A stretch of DNA of 51,383 bases from a virus. The notes beneath the pieces were generated by a model. The model was not told the origin of the DNA. It saw only the letters and a program-made list of their open reading frames with translations, and did not search any database. The position numbers and the translations under genes are program-made. How positions within the stretch are numbered: position 1 is the stretch's first letter; every line of letters starts with the position of its first letter. Location: the IMG/VR virus record IMGVR_UViG_3300030090_006995, positions 1-51,383 of that record, one strand, 5' to 3'. Of the stretch, positions 23,365 to 32,799 are shown one piece after another.

Positions 23365-24087
23365 TTATTGTGTTCTTTTCCATATATAAGCTCCATAACT
23401 CATTGGCGATATACTGAATGCTTGATTTTTTCCTACCGTTGAAAGCTTTTGTGCTATAGGTTGAATGCTTGGAAACCCGTAAATTGGTTCTAAAAATTGT
23501 GTAGTTTGTCCTACCGGAATTTGTTTATTAATAGCTCCACCTTCACCACCACCAGGAATTGCTTCAGCGCTTGTCCAAGAAAGTACATTTCCGAACTGAC
23601 TGTTAAAACTATTAGGTACATGGGTATGAGCCGGCATTTGATCTTCATTTAAAGATACATGAGAATCTTGACCATCTGATCCTCCAATATTATTTTCAGC
23701 CGTATACTCTGCATATCCATTACTTGGATTACGACCACCAGCACCTACAATAAATCTACCTTCAGAAGCTAGTTCCCAGACTGTACCAGGTATTCTTGTT
23801 CCTGGGTTAACGTTATCTATAGTCATCTGAATAGAACCTACAGGAAAAAACATATCTACTAAACTAGTAACATCGTTATCAGTTGCCTCTATTGAATCAA
23901 CATGCTGCTCAGGAAGCGCTACATTATTAACTACTACTTTAGTACCACTTAAAGCAATACCGGTTTTATTGCCCAAGCCATCATAAACATCTCTAGGTTG
24001 TGGATCTTTATACAAATCACCACCACTTAAATGAAGCAAAGAAGTATATAGATCTGCTATTAATTCATTCTGTAAGCTTGCTGACAT
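23365..24087 (-). CDS. Short tail-fibre/collar protein with HxH metal motif
   Basis: 240 aa. The C-terminal half has FFPVGSIQMTIDNVNPGTRIPGTVWELASEGRFIVGAG, split here as motif blocks FFPVGSI, PGTVWEL and GRFIVGAG, a pattern shared by gp10/gp12-type collar domains. The HTH-type metal motif is MPAHTHVP, and the protein ends SPMSYGAYIWKRT, the usual finish of this fold. Probably a short tail fibre or baseplate pin. Confidence 0.8.
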   Translation of the reverse strand: MSASLQNELIADLYTSLLHLSGGDLYKDPQPRDVYDGLGNKTGIALSGTKVVVNNVALPEQHVDSIEATDNDVTSLVDMFFPVGSIQMTIDNVNPGTRIPGTVWELASEGRFIVGAGGRNPSNGYAEYTAENNIGGSDGQDSHVSLNEDQMPAHTHVPNSFNSQFGNVLSWTSAEAIPGGGEGGAINKQIPVGQTTQFLEPIYGFPSIQPIAQKLSTVGKNQAFSISPMSYGAYIWKRTQ

Positions 24088-24092
24088 ATATT

Positions 24093-24100
24093 TATTTATT
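24093..24100 (-). promoter_or_regulatory. Late-type box AATAAATA
   Basis: 5 nt upstream of the ATG at 24087. Drives the collar/fibre genes. Confidence 0.5.
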
Positions 24101-26041
24101 CTAGTTATTCAAAATACTATCTAGTACGTTCTTTTGAAGGTTATAAAGGCTATCAAATACTCTAGTTACTACGTTATAATTAATTTCTTCATTTTCATGA
24201 AACTCAAAATCTCTAAAATCTACATCAATATTTGGGTATGAAGTGTATCTACCTAATACCGGAACATCTTCTATAGTTTCACCAGTAATAATTAAAGCTA
24301 AATTAACATATATCTTTAGTGTATCTTTTAAAATTGATTCTATTTCACTGTTAAGAGATATACCTAAACTTGATTCACATCCTAATTCCCTATCATAAGT
24401 ATTAGCTAAATCTAAAGGAAGTATATTATCATATACTAAACCACCTGTCTTAGAAAAATACAATCTACCTGTATTTTGCAAAAAGTTATAGACGCTTCCT
24501 CCTACTTGTTCAGTTTGTAAATTAATAATATTATAATTATTAGATGGTAAATTGTTACTATTGAATGCATATCTGCTATTACTAAATAGTTCTTTCGTTC
24601 CACCATAATATGCATTTGGTAAAAATTGTAAATTATTAAAACTTAAAAAGCCTGCTGGAAATTCAGGATTACTAATAAATCTTGTAGTAACGGAACTACC
24701 TTCTTTTAAGATGAAAATATTCGAATCATTATCAGAAAATTTAACAGTAGCCTCTCCTATAGTTCTTCTTCTTCTTCCAAACACAGGAGTATAAGTACGA
24801 ACCAATCGAGGTCTATCATTTACTCCGAGTATATAGTTTTCTACTAATTCTGAATCAACATGATATACATTAAAAGGTCCGTCTGTTCCAGGAGTTTGTA
24901 CGTCATTGCCTTCTACCTTAGTTAATACTAATACTGAATCATCTGTATCTCTAATATCAAAATCTACAATGACTTCGTTAATTGTAATACCCCCCGGTAA
25001 CAGCCCTAAGCCTTGCCGGGGTGGTGGCGGCTTAATATAACCAAAAAATTCATTAGAATATTTGTTAGTTAATTCAATAGCAATTTGACCATCTGGAAGT
25101 CTTACTAAAGCCCCTTTTAAGTCGTTTCCTATTTTAAACTTACCCTTTACAACAGGGTTATCAAAAGTAAAGATATCTTTTATCTTCCATTGACCACATG
25201 TATTATAAAAACTAAAATCATAACCTATCAATCTATCTATTTGTTTAGGGTTACCATCTCCATCTAATATTACATCTTTTCCTAAGTTAAATAATGTATC
25301 AGTATTGTTATCATATAACAATGTAGTACTCGGAGGTATTTGATCCGTAATGTTTTCTCTAAACGAAAAAGGACTATTCTTAACAAAGCTACCTGAAAAT
25401 ACTAATGTTTCAGTAGATGTTACAGTAAAGTAATTAAATGTTTCATCTCTGTTAATAACTATTGTAGCACTAGTCGTCTCATCTAATTTATCAAAACCGT
25501 CTAAAGCAGTAGGTACTTTATTTTCTTCAATTGTCACACCATCAGAAGTTTGTCTTGTTACATTAAATGGTAAAGTATTTTCTGCAAATCCATTATCTTT
25601 AGTAACAACAACATTTTTTGATCTCGCTTCAGATAAACTTGTTAAAGCTACCATAAAGCTATCTGCATCTTTTGAAGTAGATTGGAAATTTAAAATTTGA
25701 GGATTAGAAATAATATTTAACGCGTATAAATTTAAATTATTATTATTAAGTATTTCTAAATTTGTATCAAGAAATACTTGGTCAATAACATCTCTAGGCG
25801 ATATATGTGGCTTTTCTAAAACTTGACTACCACGAGGTACACCACCAGCAGTTCTATCAAATTCTTTTTTAGCAAGAAATGAATTACCTACAAATGTTCC
25901 TTTAGAGCTTAAAGGAGTAGAAGTTTCTGAAAGAGTTTTTCCGGAAAAAGCGCGTCCATCTGTTATGTTAAACAAACCATCATAATCTCTACCACTTAAA
26001 GTAAAGGACTCTCCAGAAGTATATTTAAAATAAGATATCAT
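24101..26041 (-). CDS. Large baseplate/fibre structural protein
   Basis: 646 aa, beta-rich, no enzymatic motif seen. Starts by ATGA overlap with the upstream 790-aa gene, so the two are translationally coupled. Notable segments: VLDGDGNPKQIDRL, a basic FGRRRRTIGEA loop at about residue 425, and a Pro/Gly-rich loop PPPPRQGLGLLPGG at about 337. The C-terminal 40 residues are helical. Inferred structural from position among baseplate and fibre genes. Confidence 0.65.
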   Translation of the reverse strand: MISYFKYTSGESFTLSGRDYDGLFNITDGRAFSGKTLSETSTPLSSKGTFVGNSFLAKKEFDRTAGGVPRGSQVLEKPHISPRDVIDQVFLDTNLEILNNNNLNLYALNIISNPQILNFQSTSKDADSFMVALTSLSEARSKNVVVTKDNGFAENTLPFNVTRQTSDGVTIEENKVPTALDGFDKLDETTSATIVINRDETFNYFTVTSTETLVFSGSFVKNSPFSFRENITDQIPPSTTLLYDNNTDTLFNLGKDVILDGDGNPKQIDRLIGYDFSFYNTCGQWKIKDIFTFDNPVVKGKFKIGNDLKGALVRLPDGQIAIELTNKYSNEFFGYIKPPPPRQGLGLLPGGITINEVIVDFDIRDTDDSVLVLTKVEGNDVQTPGTDGPFNVYHVDSELVENYILGVNDRPRLVRTYTPVFGRRRRTIGEATVKFSDNDSNIFILKEGSSVTTRFISNPEFPAGFLSFNNLQFLPNAYYGGTKELFSNSRYAFNSNNLPSNNYNIINLQTEQVGGSVYNFLQNTGRLYFSKTGGLVYDNILPLDLANTYDRELGCESSLGISLNSEIESILKDTLKIYVNLALIITGETIEDVPVLGRYTSYPNIDVDFRDFEFHENEEINYNVVTRVFDSLYNLQKNVLDSILNN

Positions 26042-28410
26042 TTGTAGTTTATAAATTTAACATCATTTATGTTAGTGGTTTCAGGAAGGGAAGAAGTTAT
26101 ATTATTCAATATCATAGTTTTTACTTCTTCAGTAATACTACTGTCTTGTATATTTAAATTCTTTACATTAATATCAACTACATTGCTTCTATGCTTTAAG
26201 TTTGTGCCAATAGAATTTACCGTGTTAATAGTATCAGTTAAGTTTCTCATACCACATGGTAAAGATATAGTAATATCTTGAATATTATTTAAATTTTGTG
26301 TTAAGACAGCAGTAATCTCTTCTTCTGCATTTAACGGTGATAAAGTAAGATATATATCATCTAAGTAAATGTTATCCTCTAGATCTGGTTTAAGAATTTT
26401 TTCAGTTATATTACCAGGTGATACTATTTCTATAATACCGAATAAAATCATTTTATTTAACATTTGGTATGACTTTATATCAAACGAAAATATAACTTCT
26501 GAATTTACATAAAAACTACACGTACCTCTTATAGCATCAAATGATAAAAATATAGCATTAGAAACAAAAGGATTAAGATCGATTATTTTAGTTATAGATC
26601 TTACTGTCGGTGGTTCAGGTGAATTATCAAAAATGTTAAAAGTAAATCTTAAATCACCACTAGCTAATCTTTCTATTTCAAACCCCCCATCAATGTCATT
26701 TCTTCTTGATCTTATAGTAAATTGTCCAGCATCACTTTTTATATTAAATCCTAATGCAAAGCCCCCGTTTTTATTTATTTCGTTAAAGTAATTGTTTATT
26801 CTATCAGTAAGAACTGCTCCTTCACAAAAATTAGTAGGCTTTTTTCTTTCTAATTCATCTTTTTTAATTCGTTCGTATCTGTATCTTTTATTAGGTTGGA
26901 ATACTAAATCGCTCTTCTTATCAAAGATAACTTTCTTTTCTATAGAAGTTTTTAAAGAGCTATTGTTTTTAATTAAATTTTCTACTAGTTGCTCGTATGT
27001 AACATCATAAGTGTTATTAGAAGATAAAGCTTCTTCTTTGGAAGCTAGGTCTGGATAAAAATACCTATCTACCCATACTCCTCTTTTACCTACACCACCA
27101 GATAACCATGTACATAAGTATGTAGCGTCCTCACTTTTTACACCATCTTCATCATCTAGTTCATATACTCTATCAGCTAAAAATGGTTGTGTATATGAAA
27201 ATGCTCCGGAGTCTACAAATTTGGTATCATTAATATTAATTTGTGTAAAAGGATTTAAAGAAGATGGAGTTATAAAGTATGTAGAACCTTCTCTTACCCT
27301 TACATTAAAATTATTATACACATAGTTTAATGAAAGAGTTTCATTCTTTTCACTATCTACATCTGAAAATATACTAGTATATTTTCTAAGTCCCTTAACA
27401 TATATAGGGTTGTTATCACTTGAAGAAAGTAAATTATTAGAAGAAACATATTGATCAAAATTATTTGAAATGTTTTTTAAATTTAATAAATCAAATTTAA
27501 GAGAGGTAGAATTAGAAGAAGTATGGAGAAGGTAATTAGAAGGTAAGTGAAAATTACTCTTACTAGTATCAACTTTTGAACCGTTTTTATTGTAGGTTAT
27601 AAACGATGTATTATATGGAGATGGAATAGTTAAATCGATTTCACCTCCTAATTTAATAGCACGAGTTGTAAAGAAAAAAGAATTAACATCATCTATATTA
27701 GATATATTTTGTGCTACTAATGTTTGTCCATTATTTTCTAAAATATATCTCTGTTCAGGACTAAAAGTATTATCTGGATCTTTAACTTTAGTAGAGAAGA
27801 AAGCTAAATAATCCGACGTTGTTCCTAACCCTCCCTTTACTATAGTATACTCTAGCTTAGCATTATCTTTGCTTATTTTATTTTCCCCAACGAATAGAGT
27901 TTTCTTTTGAGTGTTTTCTTCTGCATCATCACTAACTACTAGATAATATCTAAAGTTATTAATTAAGAAAGAAACTCTACAATGAAAAGAATCGATTAAT
28001 TCAATTTCGAAATCATTAGCTTGAGTTGCATCTGTTGTTATACCAGTGTAACCATAATATTGTGCATCATATGTGGTACCGGTTTTTTCAAAATTCTTTT
28101 TATCTGCTTTTTGAAATGTTAAAAATCCCTCTGACTCGGCAGAAAAATTTAAAGCAGAGAAAATCTTTTTAGGTATTACACGTCCTCCTGAAAAATGTGT
28201 TACACTATCAAGAGTATACTCATCAGTGAGAAAGAAATTTGTAAAATTTAAATTTTTAAAGCTTTGAGTACCTGAAAGAGCTGTAATAAAATTAAAATTA
28301 AATCCTCCAGAATACGTTCTACGAAACTGATCTAATTCCAAATCTACAGGACAAATTTCTGCAGATTCTGATTTTAAAGCGCTTAAGCTAGCTTTGACCA
28401 ATGCTCCCAT
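26038..28410 (-). CDS. Large baseplate/fibre structural protein with a LamG-like domain
   Basis: 790 aa. Residues about 530-690 (FALGFNIKSDAGQFTIRSRR, LRFTFNIFDN, AIFLSFDAIRGTCSFYVN) look like a LamG/concanavalin-type sugar-binding sandwich. The rest is beta-rich with many Asn/Ser. A perfect late box 6 nt upstream starts this unit, which continues by ATGA overlap into the 646-aa gene. No family name assigned. Confidence 0.65.
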   Translation of the reverse strand: MGALVKASLSALKSESAEICPVDLELDQFRRTYSGGFNFNFITALSGTQSFKNLNFTNFFLTDEYTLDSVTHFSGGRVIPKKIFSALNFSAESEGFLTFQKADKKNFEKTGTTYDAQYYGYTGITTDATQANDFEIELIDSFHCRVSFLINNFRYYLVVSDDAEENTQKKTLFVGENKISKDNAKLEYTIVKGGLGTTSDYLAFFSTKVKDPDNTFSPEQRYILENNGQTLVAQNISNIDDVNSFFFTTRAIKLGGEIDLTIPSPYNTSFITYNKNGSKVDTSKSNFHLPSNYLLHTSSNSTSLKFDLLNLKNISNNFDQYVSSNNLLSSSDNNPIYVKGLRKYTSIFSDVDSEKNETLSLNYVYNNFNVRVREGSTYFITPSSLNPFTQININDTKFVDSGAFSYTQPFLADRVYELDDEDGVKSEDATYLCTWLSGGVGKRGVWVDRYFYPDLASKEEALSSNNTYDVTYEQLVENLIKNNSSLKTSIEKKVIFDKKSDLVFQPNKRYRYERIKKDELERKKPTNFCEGAVLTDRINNYFNEINKNGGFALGFNIKSDAGQFTIRSRRNDIDGGFEIERLASGDLRFTFNIFDNSPEPPTVRSITKIIDLNPFVSNAIFLSFDAIRGTCSFYVNSEVIFSFDIKSYQMLNKMILFGIIEIVSPGNITEKILKPDLEDNIYLDDIYLTLSPLNAEEEITAVLTQNLNNIQDITISLPCGMRNLTDTINTVNSIGTNLKHRSNVVDINVKNLNIQDSSITEEVKTMILNNITSSLPETTNINDVKFINYK

Positions 28411-28416
28411 TGTATA

Positions 28417-28424
28417 TATTTATA
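28417..28424 (-). promoter_or_regulatory. T4-type late promoter box TATAAATA
   Basis: Perfect box 6 nt upstream of the ATG at 28410. Confidence 0.65.
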
Positions 28425-28430
28425 CCAGCG

Positions 28431-29912
28431 TTAACTTAAGCGAACCGTTGAAAGTTGATACCCCCATGTATTTCCTACTGCTTCCATACCTTCACTAATT
28501 AATTCCTGTATTTCAGCGTTTCCAAAGTTTTTAGCAGTTCCTCCAGATCCACCTCTAGTTTGTATTATACCCAACAATATAAGCTCATCATTATAAGGTA
28601 TAAATAATGGACCGCCGCTATCTCCGGATGCATAACCTGATAAACTTAAATTAGCAGATGAAAGCAATGGCGACACATTAGTTAATCTATAATTAGGTAA
28701 ACCAGGAGGCTTTAAAAATATATTTACTTTATTAGATACGAGAGTGATTATTTCGCCATTGAAACCCCTATTAGTGCGCGTTTCATTAATAACATCTGTA
28801 GTAGCTATCCCACTGTAATAATCGTTATCGAAAAATTCATTTCCCCCTTGATTTATTAAAGGAAATTTACTAGTAGGTACTTCACTATCAAAACGTGGTA
28901 CTTTATATAACTTTAAATTACCTGCAGCTCCTGTTGAGGTAGTAGCGGTAGATAAATCTCTATCAAAACTAATAACAGTTAAGTCTCTATGAGGAATTTC
29001 TGATGTAGCAGATATAGTTGCAGATATTGAATTGCCTGTAGTAAAATCATAAAAATATACTACGTCACCTGCTGCAGGATCATGAGCTGGTTTTGCATGT
29101 GATACGCTAATTCCATGTCTTGGAGAAATTAAAGTTACATTATTTTGATCTGTAAACCCATCTGCTGCATATGACGTACCGGAAAAATTAATTTTAGATC
29201 GATTAGCATAACCCCAAAATGTTGTAGTCCAGGTAGCTGACGCCTGTGTTACATTCTGTATAAATTTAAACTTAGCTGCTGATCCAACAGGATCAGCTAC
29301 ACCTGAAACATATGACTGCATTTCAGTAATACTTTGATTAGATGTATCATTATAAGAAGATAAAGTTGTTGCAGGTAAATCAGAATACTCAATTTCTGTA
29401 TCATCATGATTTTGAATTACAAAGTTATCTTTTTTCGTTAAATAGGTAAAAATAGAATTATTATCTTCACTATCTAAAAGACTAACATTAAGAAGATCTA
29501 AATCTTCAATAGTATCTAAATAACCTTCAGTACGAACATTTACAGGAATTGTGAATTTGGTAGTATTACCATCTATATAACCAACATTAACTCTCATGGT
29601 CATTTCTTTCTTAAGTGCAGTATCTGAGGGGTAGAATATATGCTTATAAGGTTTATTAAAAAACACTGGAGATGCACCTCTTTTGATTTCAGGAAAGATT
29701 GATTCTGTTTTATAATTTCTGTATATGGTAATATCAGGTTCTTCTATGCTACTACCATCACCCCATTCAATAGCGAGGTAATCGGGAAATATGTTAGAAT
29801 AAACTTCTGAAAGATCAAGTGACAACTCAGTCATATCAAACAGATCAACTGCAGGCATTGGTATAGTTGAGCTTGAGTTAACTGATGTTAAAGATAGAGT
29901 AAATGAGTTCAT
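28431..29912 (-). CDS. Virion protein with N-terminal PKD-like and C-terminal trypsin-like domains
   Basis: 493 aa from the ATG at 29912, chosen because it forms an ATGA overlap with the upstream gene; a longer frame to 30017 lies wholly inside that gene. The first about 150 residues are beta-rich with IEWGDGSS, a PKD-like turn. The protease domain (about 255-470) has candidate triad His272 (ISVSHAK), Asp310 (HRDLTVI) and Ser432 (SGDSGGP). The Asp-Ser distance (122) equals that in the giant adhesin and the His-Asp distance differs by one. Probably exposed on the virion; substrate and activity unknown. Confidence 0.8.
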   Translation of the reverse strand: MNSFTLSLTSVNSSSTIPMPAVDLFDMTELSLDLSEVYSNIFPDYLAIEWGDGSSIEEPDITIYRNYKTESIFPEIKRGASPVFFNKPYKHIFYPSDTALKKEMTMRVNVGYIDGNTTKFTIPVNVRTEGYLDTIEDLDLLNVSLLDSEDNNSIFTYLTKKDNFVIQNHDDTEIEYSDLPATTLSSYNDTSNQSITEMQSYVSGVADPVGSAAKFKFIQNVTQASATWTTTFWGYANRSKINFSGTSYAADGFTDQNNVTLISPRHGISVSHAKPAHDPAAGDVVYFYDFTTGNSISATISATSEIPHRDLTVISFDRDLSTATTSTGAAGNLKLYKVPRFDSEVPTSKFPLINQGGNEFFDNDYYSGIATTDVINETRTNRGFNGEIITLVSNKVNIFLKPPGLPNYRLTNVSPLLSSANLSLSGYASGDSGGPLFIPYNDELILLGIIQTRGGSGGTAKNFGNAEIQELISEGMEAVGNTWGYQLSTVRLS

Positions 29913-32785
29913 AGTATTAAAGCTCCAGCTGAAGGTGAATAAGTTATAGATAATGTAGGGTCTCCCGAACTTAAAGCAAAATTTATAAAGCTTAAATCCT
30001 TTGAAGGTGTTCCCCAACCTGTAGTTTTAACAAAATTATATGTATATGACATATCATTAGATTGATAATAGCTTCCTTTTTTAAATTTTACTTTATCTTT
30101 ATATTCAAAAACGTACGAATAAAGTCTAGGAGATTTATTTTGATCTTTAAGTATAAAGCTTAAATTAAACATTTCATTTTCACTACTATAAGTTAGTTGA
30201 GGTTTACCTGACTCTAATAGTAAAATATCATTCGAATATTCATTAAAATAATTATAACTTTGCAGAACAGGGTTGTCTAAAGTAGGATAAATTTGTTCAG
30301 TAGTTTTAGAAGCCCCGGAAAATTTAAATATTCTCGGATATACTCTAATATCTTTAAACCCTGAATCATCGTTAACGGCTCCTTCACGAACTAAAATAGC
30401 ATAAAATACATCATCGCCAACTTTAAATCTATTACTAACTTTATCAAAGTTATTTGTGTTACAGGAAAGAAGATTTACTACTGTATTTTCAGTGTTAGTA
30501 AAATCATACGTATCTATATCATATTCAATATTTTCAATAATAAGAAATGAGCTAGTCTCTATAAACATAGTATTATAGAGCATATCAAACTCTTTTACCT
30601 TACTAGAAAGTTCATTTTTAATAGTAGTCTCATACTCACCACCACCAACAAATTTAGTATCTAAATAAGGTAGAGCTTGAGTTAACTCTTTAACATTAGG
30701 TAGATTATTTGGTTTATTAATATTTTTAATATAAATTTTACCAAAATTTTCTTGCTTTGTAAAAAAGCTTTCAGTAGCAGAAAGTACATCTGCAACTACT
30801 GTCTTTCTTAAAGTTTCATCATTATAATCAAAACTTTCAAACCCTCGCGGACTGTAATCGTATGTAAGTTCATCCGTAAACAACCCTCCATTCATATCTA
30901 CTACACCATTATCACCGGATGCTACAACATTTAATGTCATATTTCCTGATGCTGCTGGATGTGTACTATCGCAGAGAGCTCTTACAACTGTAGAGCCGTT
31001 ATCATAATCAGCTATACCTGCTTCAATTAAATCAGTAAAATAAAAATCTCCAGTTGAAGTAGTATATGCACTTAAATTGGTACTCACCGCATCATCTAAA
31101 ATTTCATCATCAGAAAATTTAAAAAAGGCACCTTCTTTTACATCAGCTTCTATAGTACCTATTTGTTCTATATCTACTTGTGAAAAATTTGGAGGCTGTA
31201 TTAGAGGTTCATTAGGACCATAATAACGGAAGAAAATATCTTTCGCTGATGCAGTTTCAGCATCTGTTCCAGCAGTAAAGAATTGAGTGAAAGATGTAAT
31301 TCCGGATCTAAATGTCTCTGAATATGTAGCTGATGATCCTGAATTTACCGTACTATAATTAAAGGCAGAACCTTCACCATATAGTGTATCAAAAAATTGA
31401 TATCCATTTAAAATTAAATTTTTAACTACACGATTAGGTTCTTCTTTAAAGTTGTTTCTATAAAAATTATTATCTTTAAGTAATCCGTAGATATTACCGT
31501 TTAAATCTGTTTTACTGTCATAAATGTATCCATCATCAAACAAAAATGATAAGTCGGTGTTTATATTTCGATCAGTAGGTACTTCAGAATTATAACCCAT
31601 CAACGAAGTACTATTTTTATCTGTGTTAGGTTGATTAACTGCTATTCCTTTACTTTGATTATTAATAGATCTCGAAGTGTTTATTACAAAAGTGAAAATA
31701 TTATCATCATTAGTAAATAAAGAAGGATCTGGAAATATATACAATGTATTAACAGGATAAAAATCTCTTCCAAAAAATTCTAATCTTTCACTTTCAATAG
31801 TTACGATACTCGAGTTAGTAGGTTTGAAAAAGCCTTGATCTCTTACACTTTTTATATCGTCTGAAAATACAGAAGCAACTGAAGGGTAGTTAGTATTTAA
31901 AAAGTTAGCATATGGAGCATCAGCTTCAAACAACTGACCATATTCAGTTCTACCTAATTCATTAGTTGAGAGGTAATAATAATCTGCTCCTATAAATTTT
32001 TCTGTTTGCTGTCGCTTGTGATCAAAAACTTCATCTACTTCTTTAATTTCTCTTAAAAAATTATCCGCATCAGCAAAAATTTCTTCTACTAAAACTTCAT
32101 CATTAGTTAAGAATATATTACTTTCTGGTAACCCATCAGGATTATATTCTAAATAGTTTCTTCCATATATTTTATCATCAGGCTCTATGTTAAAATATTT
32201 TGTATATTGATCTATATATTCGGTTAATGATACAGATAAGTTACTTTTTATATCTTCTATATTATAATCACGAGCAGCTGTATCTCTGTTAGCTAAAAAA
32301 TCGATTACTAATTCATATGCATTTTGTTGTACTCCAAAATTGCTACCTTTTAATTTAGCTCTTGTAGTAGAAAATTGTAACTTATCACGTTTTACTTGAT
32401 AATAGGATATAATACTTCTTATTTTTTTACTATAAAATTGAACAGCTATTTGCAAATCATAAGGATCACCAAAATCGATTTGTGAAAGAAATTTCCTTTC
32501 AGCGTTTGTAGAGTAGTTTAAAGTAATATCTCTTAGAAACTCTCTATACCTTTCTATTATAATTTGTTTATTATCAGTAGATTTAGAATTTGTAATTTTA
32601 TTATACCTACGAATATATTCATTATAATAATTTTGTAACCCATCCGGTTCATAAAATTCAGGAACATTTTTAATAAATTCTAGAAAAGTAAACGCTACAT
32701 TTCTATCTAATGCATTTTCTCTACGTACATTAGGGTTGGTTATTGATAAATTAACCTCAGGATAACCTTGAATTATTTCGTCCAT
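29909..32785 (-). CDS. Large baseplate wedge-region protein (gp7/gp8 position)
   Basis: 958 aa. N-terminal third is helical with many Tyr/Arg (FLEFIKNVPEFYEPDGLQNYY, about residues 33-53) and looks like a baseplate docking region; the rest is beta-rich. It follows gp25, gp6 and an 800-aa gene in transcription order, the place of gp7 and gp8 in T4, but the sequence does not let me name it. Starts 6 nt after a GATAAATA box. Confidence 0.65.
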   Translation of the reverse strand: MDEIIQGYPEVNLSITNPNVRRENALDRNVAFTFLEFIKNVPEFYEPDGLQNYYNEYIRRYNKITNSKSTDNKQIIIERYREFLRDITLNYSTNAERKFLSQIDFGDPYDLQIAVQFYSKKIRSIISYYQVKRDKLQFSTTRAKLKGSNFGVQQNAYELVIDFLANRDTAARDYNIEDIKSNLSVSLTEYIDQYTKYFNIEPDDKIYGRNYLEYNPDGLPESNIFLTNDEVLVEEIFADADNFLREIKEVDEVFDHKRQQTEKFIGADYYYLSTNELGRTEYGQLFEADAPYANFLNTNYPSVASVFSDDIKSVRDQGFFKPTNSSIVTIESERLEFFGRDFYPVNTLYIFPDPSLFTNDDNIFTFVINTSRSINNQSKGIAVNQPNTDKNSTSLMGYNSEVPTDRNINTDLSFLFDDGYIYDSKTDLNGNIYGLLKDNNFYRNNFKEEPNRVVKNLILNGYQFFDTLYGEGSAFNYSTVNSGSSATYSETFRSGITSFTQFFTAGTDAETASAKDIFFRYYGPNEPLIQPPNFSQVDIEQIGTIEADVKEGAFFKFSDDEILDDAVSTNLSAYTTSTGDFYFTDLIEAGIADYDNGSTVVRALCDSTHPAASGNMTLNVVASGDNGVVDMNGGLFTDELTYDYSPRGFESFDYNDETLRKTVVADVLSATESFFTKQENFGKIYIKNINKPNNLPNVKELTQALPYLDTKFVGGGEYETTIKNELSSKVKEFDMLYNTMFIETSSFLIIENIEYDIDTYDFTNTENTVVNLLSCNTNNFDKVSNRFKVGDDVFYAILVREGAVNDDSGFKDIRVYPRIFKFSGASKTTEQIYPTLDNPVLQSYNYFNEYSNDILLLESGKPQLTYSSENEMFNLSFILKDQNKSPRLYSYVFEYKDKVKFKKGSYYQSNDMSYTYNFVKTTGWGTPSKDLSFINFALSSGDPTLSITYSPSAGALIL

Positions 32786-32791
32786 TAAACA

Positions 32792-32799
32792 TATTTATC
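32792..32799 (-). promoter_or_regulatory. Late-type box GATAAATA
   Basis: 6 nt upstream of the ATG at 32785, overlapping the 3' end of the upstream gene. Confidence 0.5.

Noticed and set aside
29913-30017. Longer N-terminus for the trypsin-like protein
   Set aside because: The extension lies entirely in the upstream gene in another frame and has no box; the ATG at 29912 makes an ATGA overlap.
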